Of a stretch of DNA of 64,000 bases, positions 20,388 to 30,116 are shown in pieces. The notes under the pieces are model-generated. The model worked only from the letters and a program-made list of their open reading frames with translations. It searched no databases and was not told where the DNA came from. The position numbers and the translations under genes were made by a program. Each line of letters begins with the position of its first letter. Positions within the stretch are counted from its first letter, which is position 1. The stretch lies in NCBI GenBank assembly GCA_039619475.1, contig CM077116.1:298200464-298264463 (forward strand), in the 5' to 3' direction. The stretch is from Icerya purchasi (Eukaryota; Arthropoda; Insecta; Hemiptera; Monophlebidae).

Positions 20388-20938
20388 GCGTAAACGGAGG
20401 ACACGTGCGGGGGAACAGCGCGTGCGCTTCCACGCAGCTAACGTTATATTGGATATATGCGGTGGATCGGCGCGTGCGCTTTCGCGGAAAATAACGCTGT
20501 GTTAGATATATGCGCGAGATCGGGACGAGCGCTTTAGCATATGGCAGTAAGATCGGGAAATCAGGAAAATAAAAAATATACTTCGGCTAATTTTATATTA
20601 TGTATACTTAGGCTTTGAAATATTAAAGAAATAATCGCGGTATCGGGAACGGAGCGCGTGTGTGCGCGGGATATCGCTGTGGACATCGGAATATGCGTGG
20701 GATCGGCGTGTGCGCTTTTGCGGCGGAGAACGTTATATTGGATATATGCGCGGGATCGGGACGTGCGTCTTGGCATATGGCAGTAAGATCGGGGAATCGG
20801 GAAAATTAAAATTTAGACTTTGAAATATATTAAAACAATCGCGGTATCGGGAACGGAGCGCGTGTGTGCGCGGGATATCGCTGTGGACATCGGAATATGC
20901 GTGGGATCGGCGCGTGCGCTTTCGCGACGGCGACCGGA
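20388..20938 (-). repeat. CpG-rich ~204-bp tandem repeats, right end
   Basis: Mirror of 4,555-5,105. The repeated GCGCGTGTGTGCGCGGGATA block lies near 20,654 and 20,858. Confidence 0.75.
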
Positions 20939-21149
20939 GCGTGCGCGGGAACGAAATATACGTGTGAGAGGTGTGAACTGGAGTTATAGGTTAGATTTAC
21001 GCTTTAAATAATATATTGCGGTTAAATTTTGGAATTTTCTTACTTAGGCCTTGGAATTTTGAAAAAAAATTGCAGTACCATAGCAGGACGGGCGGGGTCA
21101 GCGGAGACTTGGGTTACTTTCGGACATTAATTAATATACTTATGTTAAT

Positions 21150-21512
21150 TAATAATCGGTTCGGTTTATCGGAAACGAGCGGGACGTGTACTGGGGAATT
21201 TCGGAGAAATTTGCGGAACTGGGGGGAACTTTCAGCACCTGGACACTAATTGGGGTTACTTGCGCCCCGGAATAACACTTTGGACAGTTTATTGACCTCG
21301 GGACACTGTTTGGACGTTCGGATCAGCGGATATGCACGGGAACCGTCCGGGGGAAACTCGGAGGAATCGGGGGAAACTTGGGTGAATTTTGGCCACCTGG
21401 ACATGAATTGGGGTGAATTTTGAGTTCGGATTACCGGTCTGGGGTGAATTTTCGCTTCCGGGACAGGAATTGGGGTTCGGATTAGCGGAACGGCCAGTCG
21501 CCTGGTTTATCG
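21150..21512 (-). repeat. Subterminal short-motif cluster, right end
   Basis: Mirror of the left-end cluster. CCTGGACACTAATTGGGG, CCTGGACATGAATTGGGG and CCGGGACAGGAATTGGGG occur near 21,238, 21,396 and 21,458. Confidence 0.6.
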
Positions 21513-21518
21513 ACTACT

Positions 21519-21533
21519 TCCGTTCATTGTAGT
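21519..21533 (+). repeat. Target-site duplication, right copy
   Basis: Exact 15-bp match to 3,966-3,980. One or two bases separate it from the last base of the arm, depending on how the end is set. Confidence 0.75.
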
Positions 21534-22060
21534 AAGTCCGCTCTTTGTTGTTATTGTTTGTTTATCACGTGTGTAGTTTGTTTTTTCCGTTGCCAACTTT
21601 GTTGTGCATTTCGTATTTTAACGTTTTTACATCCGAATTTCTTGATTATTTTGTTGAAAATAGCCCTTTCCGGGGCTCGTTTGTCATTTTCGTATAAGTA
21701 AATGTCGCCTTATTAAGCAGTTATTACCAAGTGTTTTATTCGGTATTATAATTTTTTTTAGTATTTTAAACTAACCGTAAACAGTATTTTTTTTCAATGT
21801 TCTTTTCCTTCACCTGAGCGCTCTCTCCTAGAACGTTCTACTCTGTATTCTAGTCTTCTGCGTCTTGGCCTTCCTACTCCTTATAGTGCCCACTCCATTC
21901 TTGCACTCCCCTCTCTCAATATAGTTCCTTTGTTGGCCTTCTTTATCTCCTCAATTTCTAATCTTTTCCTTATATAAGGTACAATTCCTTGCGTTGGGTA
22001 AGTTCCACTGTTGTTGACGTGCCCAAAAAATAAAATTAAAAAAAAAAATAAAATACTTTA
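21519..22060 (+). mobile_element. Short LINE derivative, main part
   Basis: Bases 21,540-21,790 align with the LINE 5' region at 51,800-52,060 (TTGTTTGT, GTAGTTTGT, CATCCGAATTTCTT, AAAATAGCCCTTTC). After about 21,800 the sequence jumps to a LINE 3' end. GTCTTCTGCGTCTTGGCCTT and CTTTGTTGGCCTTCTTT correspond to the end of ORF2 near 62,650-62,740 of the intact copy, and an A-rich tail ends near 22,060. With 3,925-3,980 this makes a roughly 600-bp non-autonomous deletion derivative that keeps only the two LINE ends. Confidence 0.65.
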
Positions 22061-22762
22061 AATTTTTATAACCTTTCTACCTGTTATTGTGTGTACTATA
22101 TATTTTCGCTTTCATCCGTAGACACTGTTTTCCTATTTCGATACGGTCAATATTGCTGCATGTATTAAAATTTAATCTGCTTCATCTTCAATTTTTAATT
22201 GCTGAATTACCTCAGTAGCGTTGCGGAGAAAAAAAAACGCAAAAATTTCTAGTTTGTTTTTTTCTTCCTTTCCGCGGGGACCTTTTGTTACTAGAAATTG
22301 TCGAGTTTATCATTCGTGTTATCCTAGCCCGTTTCCGAAATAAATGAATATCGTGTCAGACTGCACGACCAGCTTTAGTAAATTATTATTTGTTAGTTAT
22401 TTACTTTAAACTTCGCTTTGTGTCCTATTCCTCCTTTCGCATTTACAGCGGGTCTGAGACTGTGAGTCAGTGAGAAATATGTGAACACGAATTTACCGGT
22501 TGAGAAGAAAACGGTTCGCTGGAGGAAAAGCTGGAGGACGCATTATTATCAGTCATTCGTGAAACAAACTAACAGAAAATACTTTTCAACAACAGTCACA
22601 GATGTTCTAGTGTTTTAAAGTTTTAGCTGAAAAGAAGTAACCTTCTCGCTTGATTACCTGAACCGGCAATTCGTTCCTCTAGCACGTCCACTTCTCACTA
22701 AAATGGGGATACAGCGTTAATACAATTCGATTTCTCGTCCCTTCAAGAACAAAAGTAACACC

Positions 22763-22765
<3 letters not shown>
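22061..22765. other. No gene seen; dispersed 70-bp repeat
   Basis: AT-rich non-coding sequence with the inverted partner of the 3,508-3,575 repeat at 22,390-22,455. Confidence 0.6.

Positions 22766-22794
<29 letters not shown>
22766..22794 (+). repeat. Poly(A) run, 29 A
   Basis: Likely the tail of a heavily truncated retroposon. The upstream sequence was not recognised. Confidence 0.6.
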
Positions 22795-22799
<5 letters not shown>

Positions 22800-23287
22800 A
22801 AACTTCAACAGAAAACGATCCTTACAAAAAAAACACGCTTTATTAACTTTTCGATAAACAAAACAGTCGGCAAACTCCACTAGTTCCACTTAAAACCGTA
22901 TGAATTACACCAGCAATAGCAAATTTTTCTCTATGGAGAGTTTTTTGAAATCAGAAAAGTTTTCCTTAAATATAGATAAATCTATATCTGTTTGTTAAGT
23001 TTTATAAATATAAAATAAAAAAGTACCTCAATGACAATTAAAAATAACTGACTTTAATAAATTAAAATAAATAAATTTAAGGAAACCTTTTTCGGGCACA
23101 ACCCATCATCTACTAATAATACAGAGTGTACTCATTTGTGTTTTTAGTTTCAATCGAGTGTACTGTGTCTATTGTATGATGGACTATGACCGAAAACGTT
23201 TTCTTAAATCGAGGTATTCATTTTAATTTATTAAAGTTAATACTTATCTTTATTATTAAGCTATTTATTCATTTTAAATTTGCCTCG
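22795..23287. other. No gene seen
   Basis: AT-rich sequence with no coding frame or repeat recognised. Confidence 0.5.
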
Positions 23288-23537
23288 ATGCATATCGTCA
23301 GTTTCAATGAACAGATACATACATAAGCAATTGGATTGCAAATAAATAATATGAAAATCAATTAAATAATGGTCCAACGTTGCAATTACTTAATGCTGAA
23401 TGAAAACTCGCTGAACGTAAATATAACAAGTAACTGCAACGTTGGACAATTATTTAATTCATTTTCATTTATTTATTTGCAGTTTGATTGCTAAATACAT
23501 ATATGTGTGTCTGTTCACTGAAACTGACGATATGCAT
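23288..23537. mobile_element. 250-bp fold-back element
   Basis: An inverted repeat of about 105 bp per arm with a loop of about 30 bp. The outer 19 bases ATGCATATCGTCAGTTTCA are perfectly mirrored at 23,519-23,537. Inner blocks such as CCAACGTTGCA (23,375) and TGCAACGTTGG (23,435) also pair. Its right half recurs, diverged, at 24,596-24,676. Size and structure fit a MITE or fold-back transposon. Confidence 0.7.
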
Positions 23538-23832
23538 ATTTTCTATTGCTTTCCGCGCGAGATTTGTACTTATTGTCTCCGAATCTCGATTATTCGATAG
23601 TTCGATCGTCCGTGAAACTCAGCTATCGCAGTCGTACCTTTTATGTTGCTGTTTTTATTTTCCGTTTACTTTGAAGGTAGCTCATCGGAAACAAGAATGA
23701 ACAATGTACTGAGACATCGGAAAAATTATCACACTTTTTAATTTAGATAACGTGCGCGAGGATTGTTTGAAGTGCGCGTAAAAAATTATCATCGTACTAC
23801 AATAATAACCGAGGAATATTTCTTTTTATTCG
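23538..23832. other. No gene seen
   Basis: Short gap between two fold-back elements. A 70-codon frame has no recognisable domain. Confidence 0.5.
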
Positions 23833-24534
23833 CACATATAACATTTATTATCATTAAATTGGAAACATAAATTGACCTCACTTAAACTTTTCTTGTAATT
23901 ATAAAACTTAGCTATTTTTGATAAACAATTCAAATATTCGAAAAAAAAACCCATTTAAAACCCATTTAAAAACTATTTAAAAACTATGTCCGACCGGTTT
24001 TGTCTAGATTATTAATGGACTAAAATTTATCGGATTTGTCGTTGATATATTGCCGTTATATTATAGTGTAGTTTAAATTTAATAAACAAAGGGAAAAAGG
24101 AACCATGTTTAAATTGTAATTAATCTACCGGCGATAATTCGAATAATAGATTTTTATTACTATTATATTTGATTGTATATTTAAAGTTACGTTTTTAAGT
24201 TTATATTATATCGTAGTAATAAAAATCCATTATTCGAAATATTGCCGGTAGATTAATTACAATTTAAACATGGCTCTTTTTAAACTACACTGCGTAATAT
24301 AATGTGACAATACATCAACGACAAATCCAATAAATTTTAGTCCATGAATACATGTGTAATCTAGACGAAACCGGTCGGACATGATTTTTAAATGTTTTTT
24401 AAATAATTTTAATTGTGTTTTTTTGCGAATGTTTTAATTGTTTTTTTAAAAACGTCTAAGTTTTATAATTACAACAAAAGTTTAAGTGACGGCAATTTAT
24501 GTTTCCAATTTAAAAACAATAAATGTTATATTAT

Positions 24535-24541
<7 letters not shown>
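23833..24541. mobile_element. ~710-bp fold-back element
   Basis: Arms 23,833-24,163 and 24,213-24,541 pair through blocks such as GTCCGACCGGTTTTGTCTAG with CTAGACGAAACCGGTCGGAC, and TCTACCGGCGATAATTCGAA with its near mirror near 24,230. The loop is about 50 bp. The arms have diverged by scattered substitutions and indels, so this copy is older than the giant palindrome. Confidence 0.75.

Positions 24542-24574
<33 letters not shown>
24539..24574 (+). repeat. (TG)n microsatellite
   Basis: About 18 uninterrupted TG units directly at the right end of the fold-back element. Confidence 0.9.
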
Positions 24575-24577
<3 letters not shown>

Positions 24578-24595
24578 AGTGAATAAAATTTCGTT

Positions 24596-24676
24596 TAACG
24601 TAAATATAAAACATTAAGTAACTGCAATGTTAGACATATATTTAATTTTCATTTATTTATTTGTGTATTTTCAGTT
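24596..24676 (+). repeat. Partial copy of the 250-bp fold-back element
   Basis: AACGTAAATATAA, GTAACTGCAA and TTTAATTTTCATTTATTT match 23,414-23,482 in the same orientation with substitutions. Confidence 0.6.
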
Positions 24677-25640
24677 TACAGTACGTAGAAACTAATATGG
24701 ACATTTGGATTGCATTAGTCTAAGAATTAAACATTTTTCACGGTTCTAATTTGTCCTAATAGCGTAATCTTGCGTATAAATTCATATTATAGAATATTGT
24801 CGCAAATACTGCATAATCAGAATGGCCGAATAGAGAGCTGATCACGATGCTCGAAATCGGAACGGCTAATTGAAAGTAGCGATGAATTATTTGCGATAGA
24901 AAAACTTAATCGCCGTTTGATCAGAGACACTTGCCTTGTTCATCGGGAACTTCAACGAATGCCCGAAAACATTCGCAATATATACGATGCAACTCGGTAA
25001 ATTACGCACGCGATTACGTTGTCAATGAAGACGGTTTGATTTATATCTTAATATTAACCAAACTGATCCGCTCAGGTAGAATCGTCAATGACAGATATTC
25101 ACATTAAAAAACTCGAAATATAGACACTCGACCGAGAATGATTTAGACGACGGCGACATTTCTTATCGGATTGACTCAACACTGCAATCGGACAGCTATA
25201 AAAAGTCTGCGCGTAACAGGGATCGTATTAGGCGTATATTCGGTGGTAAAATTAAAAAAAAAAAATAATAAAAAACCTATTCAAAGCGAACTCGGCTGAT
25301 TACCTTTGGAAATACCGATGCAGAGGGAATTCAGTGTCACCCTCTTACTCTCGTTCAATGATAAATTCCCTCTCATTCGAATTCGGTACAAATACGAAAA
25401 AGGATTTGTTAACAAACGTTTCTCTCATCCCCGTGGCAATTTTTCATTCATCAGCCTCTTGAGGACCGGCTCCGCTTTCCTATATATATCCCCGGCAGAT
25501 CTCCTACGGCTTATTCTTTCTCAAACTTATTATCCCGGCAGTCTGTGTCGTTTTATACATTTTTTTCGTCATGCTCATCATTGCATCGAAATGATTTTAT
25601 ACGCGGAATTTCTCTGACTTACATCGAGACAAACAATCTT
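24677..25640. other. No gene seen
   Basis: Contains a 103-codon frame (25,306-25,617) without recognisable motifs. Local G+C is higher than in the surroundings. No function is proposed. Confidence 0.5.
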
Positions 25641-26570
25641 CTTCTTTTTCATTTGTCCTATCCGCTTAGCGAACGTTCGCGACCAATGTGTTTAATAACT
25701 TCCTATTACGCGCTACGTCCATCAGATCCTTTCTATTATTGATGCCGGTCCAGCTCCAGCTTTTTACATTATCCAGCTAAGACATTCTTTTTCGCCCTTC
25801 GCCAACCTTTCCTTGTAATATCAATTGTAGAAGTTCATATTTGGGTTTCTCTCATAACGCGGCCTGGATAATTAATTTTCCGCTTTTTAATTAAGGTTAG
25901 CAGTTCCTGGATTTGTTGCAAACGTCGTAGCACCTCATCATTAGTTACTTTTTGAGTCAGGCTGATTTTCAAGAGCCGTCGTTCAAATGTTTCAATCTTT
26001 TTTGATGCGGCTGCCGTGAGTGCCCACGTTTCAGCTGCGTATGTTACTGTAGCCCATATACAGTATCCTAATAATCAGGTGTAGTTTTAATTCTGTATTA
26101 ATATCATGACCGCACAATATTGAGTTTCAGGAATGCGTTTCATGCTACCTTTATTCCGTATTTAATTTCCATATCTGAGTTTGCCTTCTCTGTAATCAAA
26201 CGTCCGAAATATGTTTGCAAACTTTTTCTATCTTCTCTTCTTCTATCGTAATTTCTTCATTCTCTTCTCGTTTCTTTCCAGATATACATATTCGTATATT
26301 TAGTTTTATTAAAACTTATTTTCATTCCAAAATCAGTTTTAAACGTCTCTGCGTACATCTTGAATTAATCTTTGTAGGCCTTCTCGAGAACTAGCGCAAT
26401 AATTGCAGCATCATCGGCAAATCTAATATTATTAATGAGTTCGCTATTTACATAAAAATTCAGCAACTGGTTCGAATCTGAGTATACGTTGAACAGCACT
26501 GGGGTAGCATTCCTGTTTTACTTCATATTTGATTTTTATACCGTGTGTTTCCTCATTTCCAACTCTACAT
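25640..26570 (-). pseudogene. RTE-like LINE reverse transcriptase, 3' part
   Basis: On the minus strand, broken frames give a recognisable RT palm. The catalytic block FADDAA lies at about 26,400-26,420. It follows a GMLPQ-like stretch near 26,510 and precedes FGMKISFNKTKY (about 26,310-26,345). Farther on come a KRIPETQY-like thumb stretch and, near 25,690-25,770, WTGIN followed by VARNRK. That ending is typical of the C-terminus of RTE-type and related LINE proteins with no RNase H. Stops and frameshifts are frequent, so the copy is dead and old. The start of the ORF is missing; sequence beyond 26,570 is unrelated. Confidence 0.6.
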
Positions 26571-26630
26571 TTTTTTAATTGCTTCGAAAATTCCGATCAT
26601 CTTTTGTAATAGTATATACATTAATAGTAT

Positions 26631-26652
26631 AAAAAAAAAAAAAAAAAAAAAA
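26631..26652 (+). repeat. Poly(A) run, 22 A
   Basis: Probable tail of a lost retroposon. No body was recognised on the 5' side. Confidence 0.6.
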
Positions 26653-28082
26653 GGGTAAATTTTAATAAATTGGACAGTGCAATCGTACTTATGAAGAAGA
26701 AGTTTGTAGTAACGAATATTGACGGTCAATAGCGAACTGAGAATTGAAAATATACAGCTTTACTATAAAACTTATTTTTCTTGTAGTTCCGACTTCGCAA
26801 TGAAGACTGGCGACCATCACACGTACAACTTGTTCCAACGTGCAATTCTTTTGAGTACTTTTTCTAGTTCCCTATTTAATTTTTGATGTTCATGTTTGCA
26901 CAACCCTCTTCATTTTTCCCTTGCGAAAAACTCGTATTAAACCAGATTTTTCATTCCGGTATATGTGACACGATAGAGTATAAGGATGCTTTTCTCTATT
27001 TAATGTCCAGTAATAGTTTTCAGTTCCGTATCTACTGTATGCGATTCTTCTTGCCGCATGATTTTCGTCATTCTTTGTAGAAGCCGCATTTGAACTGTTT
27101 TTTTGTTTTGTTTTTTTCAGATAACGCGATAGCCCAGAGTGTTCAGCTTCTGAAGGACCGGAAACTCGAAAAAGATACGCGCGTCAATCCCGTACAAGAA
27201 AAGTGATCGAAGAGCCCGAATTATGAAGAGTCGAATGTACTAGATTAAAAAGCGAAATGTGCGAGAAACGTTCGTACAGGCACATCTAGTTCTTTACAAG
27301 TATGACTCTGATTTTGCCTATCTCAATAACAGTTCAGATAGCGTTCGATAAAAATCACTTTCTACGTGTCATCATTTCACACTACGGATACATAAAAGGA
27401 GGAAAAATACTGGAAAAAAATTTCCTTACTGAATTCCCCGATACTAACATATGTTTTCTCTCGAAGGACTGCCACCCTAACCTACGGCGATCTATATATC
27501 TTTCCGTTTTTTTTTTTTTTAAAATCCGCAATATTTTTATCTGTCAATTCAGCCCTACCCGCCGTCTCAACCATAGGGTGCCATGACTTCTCTTCTTTCT
27601 TTTTCGTTTTTCTCTTATTTCCTCTCCATTTTGTTCTTTCTTTCCAGATGATTGCAGTATGCCAATCATACTTTTTACGAATGATCCGCTTTTTCCGCCG
27701 AATGCTTGTGCTGTTATGTTCAGCTTTTAAGCCGTCCTTTTCCTAATACAATGCTTCCTTCATTCATTCGCTACCTGTATCTCCATTCAAGTGTCTCCTT
27801 CCTTTCTTCAATTTTTAATCGCATTAAAATCGAATTTCTTCCCCACTGATGATTTCTCGAATTGTAACGTTGGTTCAGTGTCTTCGGTGGGTATAACGAA
27901 AAAAAAAAAAAAATGTTATTTATTTTTTGCCTAATCATAATATCTGTATGCCTAAGAAGTTTTACTTCAACCACGTGAAAAGGTTACATGTACTAATTCA
28001 TTAAAGAAAAAAAGGAAAAAGTTTTGTAATTGCATAGGTTTTGTTTGTCTGTATATAACGAAGTGGCGATCACGTATTTTTT
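26653..28082. other. Mostly non-coding; one candidate exon
   Basis: AT-rich with T- and A-runs (27,508-27,521 and 27,899-27,914). Apart from the candidate exon at 27,121-27,206 nothing was recognised. Confidence 0.4.
27121..27206 (+). CDS. Candidate host-gene terminal exon (speculative)
   Basis: A long T-rich tract ending TTTTTTTCAG (27,120) is followed by 27 in-frame codons reading AIAQSVQLLKDRKLEKDTRV and then NPVQEK before TGA at 27,204-27,206. The first two bases would complete a codon split by the intron. The peptide is strongly hydrophilic and amphipathic, unlike random AT-rich translation, and local base composition is richer in G+C than the sequence before it. No protein family is recognised and no partner exon was found in the window. 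It could be chance. Confidence 0.25.
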
Positions 28083-28340
28083 ATAATTAGACTTCGGTTA
28101 AATCACAGCTTGCTTCCTGTTTTGCTCTTCCGTTTCTCCACTACCCGGTCACCTCTTTGCCCGTTTGAGATCCGTCGGAAGCAAATTTCATTTGTGAAGG
28201 GCGAATCACATTTTACTTGAATGTCCTTTCATTTCTTTAGGGCGCGCGATAATCTGTTCGCGTCTTGGCCTTCCTAAGCCTTACAGTGACTCACAGCATC
28301 CGTTTTCTTTTCCTTCTCCCCGGTTAATCCTTTGTTATCT

Positions 28341-28341
<1 letters not shown>
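28083..28341 (+). pseudogene. LINE ORF2 3' fragment, part 1 (host of nested insertion)
   Basis: Matches 62,474-62,740 of the intact LINE (AATTAGACTTCGGTTAAA, CACAGCTTGCTTCCTG, GTCTTGGCCTTCCTA, CCTTTGTTATCTTC) at roughly 85%. It is interrupted by a minus-strand LINE and continues at 29,996. Small indels destroy the frame. It is truncated at its 5' end. Confidence 0.8.
28331..28341 (+). repeat. Target-site duplication of nested LINE, left
   Basis: TTTGTTATCTT is repeated at 29,996-30,006. Confidence 0.8.
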
Positions 28342-28375
<34 letters not shown>

Positions 28376-29995
28376 GGAACGCCAACCAAGGGCAAATGAC
28401 CCATCATCAAAGAATTACGAAAACAGGATTAAATTTTGATATATAAAGAAATAGAGGAAATGAACTCCGCTAAGATTGGAACAACATCTGGTGAAGGAAA
28501 GGATAATGTAGTCGCATGAAGAGGATGGAAAAGGGGAGGATATAGTCTGCAAGACGCTCATGGAGTCAGAACAAATAAGGTATTTATTATTATAGGAGGA
28601 AAGTGCAATGAACAGAACTGCACGGAGTATTGCATACGATTCTGCAGTGAAAATGGAACAGAAGGAAGGAAGTTTATAAAGTTCGTAGTGTGGAAGAGAA
28701 GAAATAAGAAAGGAAGCTCCGACCCCCTCATCGCTTTTGGAACGATCCGTAAAGAGGACAGACGAAGAAGGAAATAGAGACCTCAAAGCTCCGTTGTACT
28801 CGCTTAAAGCGATAGAAGGTGAACATTTAGTATGAGAAGGAAGGAAAAACAAAAATTAGGAGGATATAAAAAATCTATAAAGCTGAATGTAAAGAACGGG
28901 AGTTTATGATATGTGTAGATAAATGAAGAATAAGGAGCAAGGCGTCGAGAGACATGAGAAAGAATAGGAATCTTCAGGGGAGAAAATCGCCAATTGGCCA
29001 GGATGTAGGAATAGGCAGAAACTAATTTAGAAGACTTAATAGGAAGACGTTTTATGAGGAAGCGATCCCCAAGAAAGGATCTACGAATGTGTAAAGGATG
29101 AATGTTGGCTTCTGAAAGTACTGCAGGAATGGGGGAGGATTTCAGATTTCAGAACACCGAGGCAAAGACGAAGACATGAATTTTGGACTTTATCGAGTTT
29201 GGAAAGAAGATATTTAGGAGCATTGCCATAAATGAAGGAACAATAATCAAGTTTGGAACGAATAGTAGATTTATATAGAATAAGAAGAACACTGGGGTCG
29301 CCACCCTATTTGTGTGGAGAAAGAGCCTTTAATAAATTAGTTCTTTTAAGACAGGAAGTATATAGGTAGGAAATATGTTCGCGAAAGGATAAACGACTAT
29401 CTAGGAAAACGCCAAGATAGCAGAAGGACCTAACTAATGGAATAGATAAATTGTTCAAAGAGACATTAATTAAGGAGAATTATAGGGACGAAAGGAAAAA
29501 ACCATACAAACAGATTTAGAGGATGAAATGGTTAGATGGATGTTGGATAGAGCGGATTCAAGCAAGTTCAACGAATTATTGAGTTCATCTTTAGCAGAGA
29601 GGATGGAAGTTGAAGAGTAATAAATAAGAATATCATGAGCGAAAAGGAGTGTAGAGGCTGAAACGGGAAGAGAAGCTATTTCAAGCGAATAGATATTAAA
29701 AAGAGTAGGACTCAAACATGACCCTTGAGGAAGGCCACGGAATACACATCTAGAGCCAGAGAAGGAAGGAGTGGAAAGATAAATGGTTCTACTTTGAAAG
29801 AGCTGAATTATCCGGGAAGAAAGTTGAACAGGAATGCCAATAGAAATCATCTTATTTTTATGGGATGGAAGATGAACCTTATCGAAAGCAGAAACTACAT
29901 CAACAAAGGCAGCGATCGTGTATTTTCTTTCGAGAAGAGCTTTATATATGTCAGAAAGAAAAAGGCTGATGCAGTCAGAAGGACCAAGACCAGGC
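28342..29995 (-). mobile_element. 5'-truncated LINE inserted in another LINE
   Basis: A minus-strand element with a T-run of about 31 (28,343-28,374; its poly(A) tail) and an 11-bp target duplication. On its coding strand it starts inside RT. It carries FRGLPQGSCLSPTLFNIY, then LFAHDILIYYSS (the catalytic pair FADD has become FAHD near 29,635-29,647), then RNase H with FTDRSKSDEG instead of TDGSKS. A 557-bp deletion, relative to the sister copy at 41,682-43,303, removes the end of RNase H and most of the C-terminal region. The deletion ends lie at the repeated heptamer CCTTTCC. It is a young but defective copy. Confidence 0.85.
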
Positions 29996-30116
29996 TTTGT
30001 TATCTTTCATTCTAATATTTTTCCTATATAATCATTAATGCCGTGTCGTACCTTTGCATTGGTAAACATCCTTAGCCTACATGCCCAAAAAACAAAAAAA
30101 AAAACAAAAAAAAAAT
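29996..30116 (+). pseudogene. LINE 3' end, part 2, with A-rich tail
   Basis: Continues 28,083-28,341 after the nested insertion: TTTTTCCTATATAATCATTA, CTTAGCCTACATGCCC and an interrupted A-rich tail (about 30,088-30,116) match 62,757-62,846. The first 11 bases are the duplicated target. Confidence 0.8.

Larger units (their letters stand above)
3976..21517. mobile_element. Giant palindromic DNA element (~17.5 kb)
   Basis: Two inverted arms (3,976-12,453 and 13,032-21,517) flank a 578-bp unique centre. Mirror positions sum to 25,493 near the ends, 25,495 at the 334-codon genes and 25,485 near the centre, so only a few small indels separate the arms. Both termini read GTAGTCGATAAACCAG inward and are flanked by a 15-bp direct repeat. 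Each arm carries a CpG-rich repeat-bearing end, dispersed AT-rich repeat modules, a 334-codon gene, a 282-codon gene and degenerate tandem repeats. No transposase, integrase, polymerase, ATPase or capsid frame is visible. The palindromic layout with a small asymmetric centre could reflect an internal deletion of a larger element with very long terminal repeats, or hairpin-type replication. The class is unknown; calling it a relative of large DNA-polymerase-B elements is inference from the 282-aa protein. Confidence 0.85.
13032..21517 (-). repeat. Palindrome right arm / long terminal inverted repeat
   Basis: This is the mirror copy of the left arm. It ends in CTGGTTTATCGACTAC at 21,502-21,517, right beside the right target-site duplication. 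Its (CA)n tract at 15,945-15,985 is ten bases longer than the left one. Confidence 0.9.

Noticed and set aside
3976..21517. Assembly fold-back artefact as the explanation of the palindrome
   Set aside because: The arms are separated by a unique 578-bp centre, the ends coincide with a target duplication, and outside flanks differ. An artefact would mirror the flanks as well. Long reads should still confirm it.
3976..21517. Polinton/Maverick element
   Set aside because: No polymerase B, integrase, ATPase, protease or capsid frame is present, the tips do not show that family's usual form, and the flanking duplication is not 6 bp.
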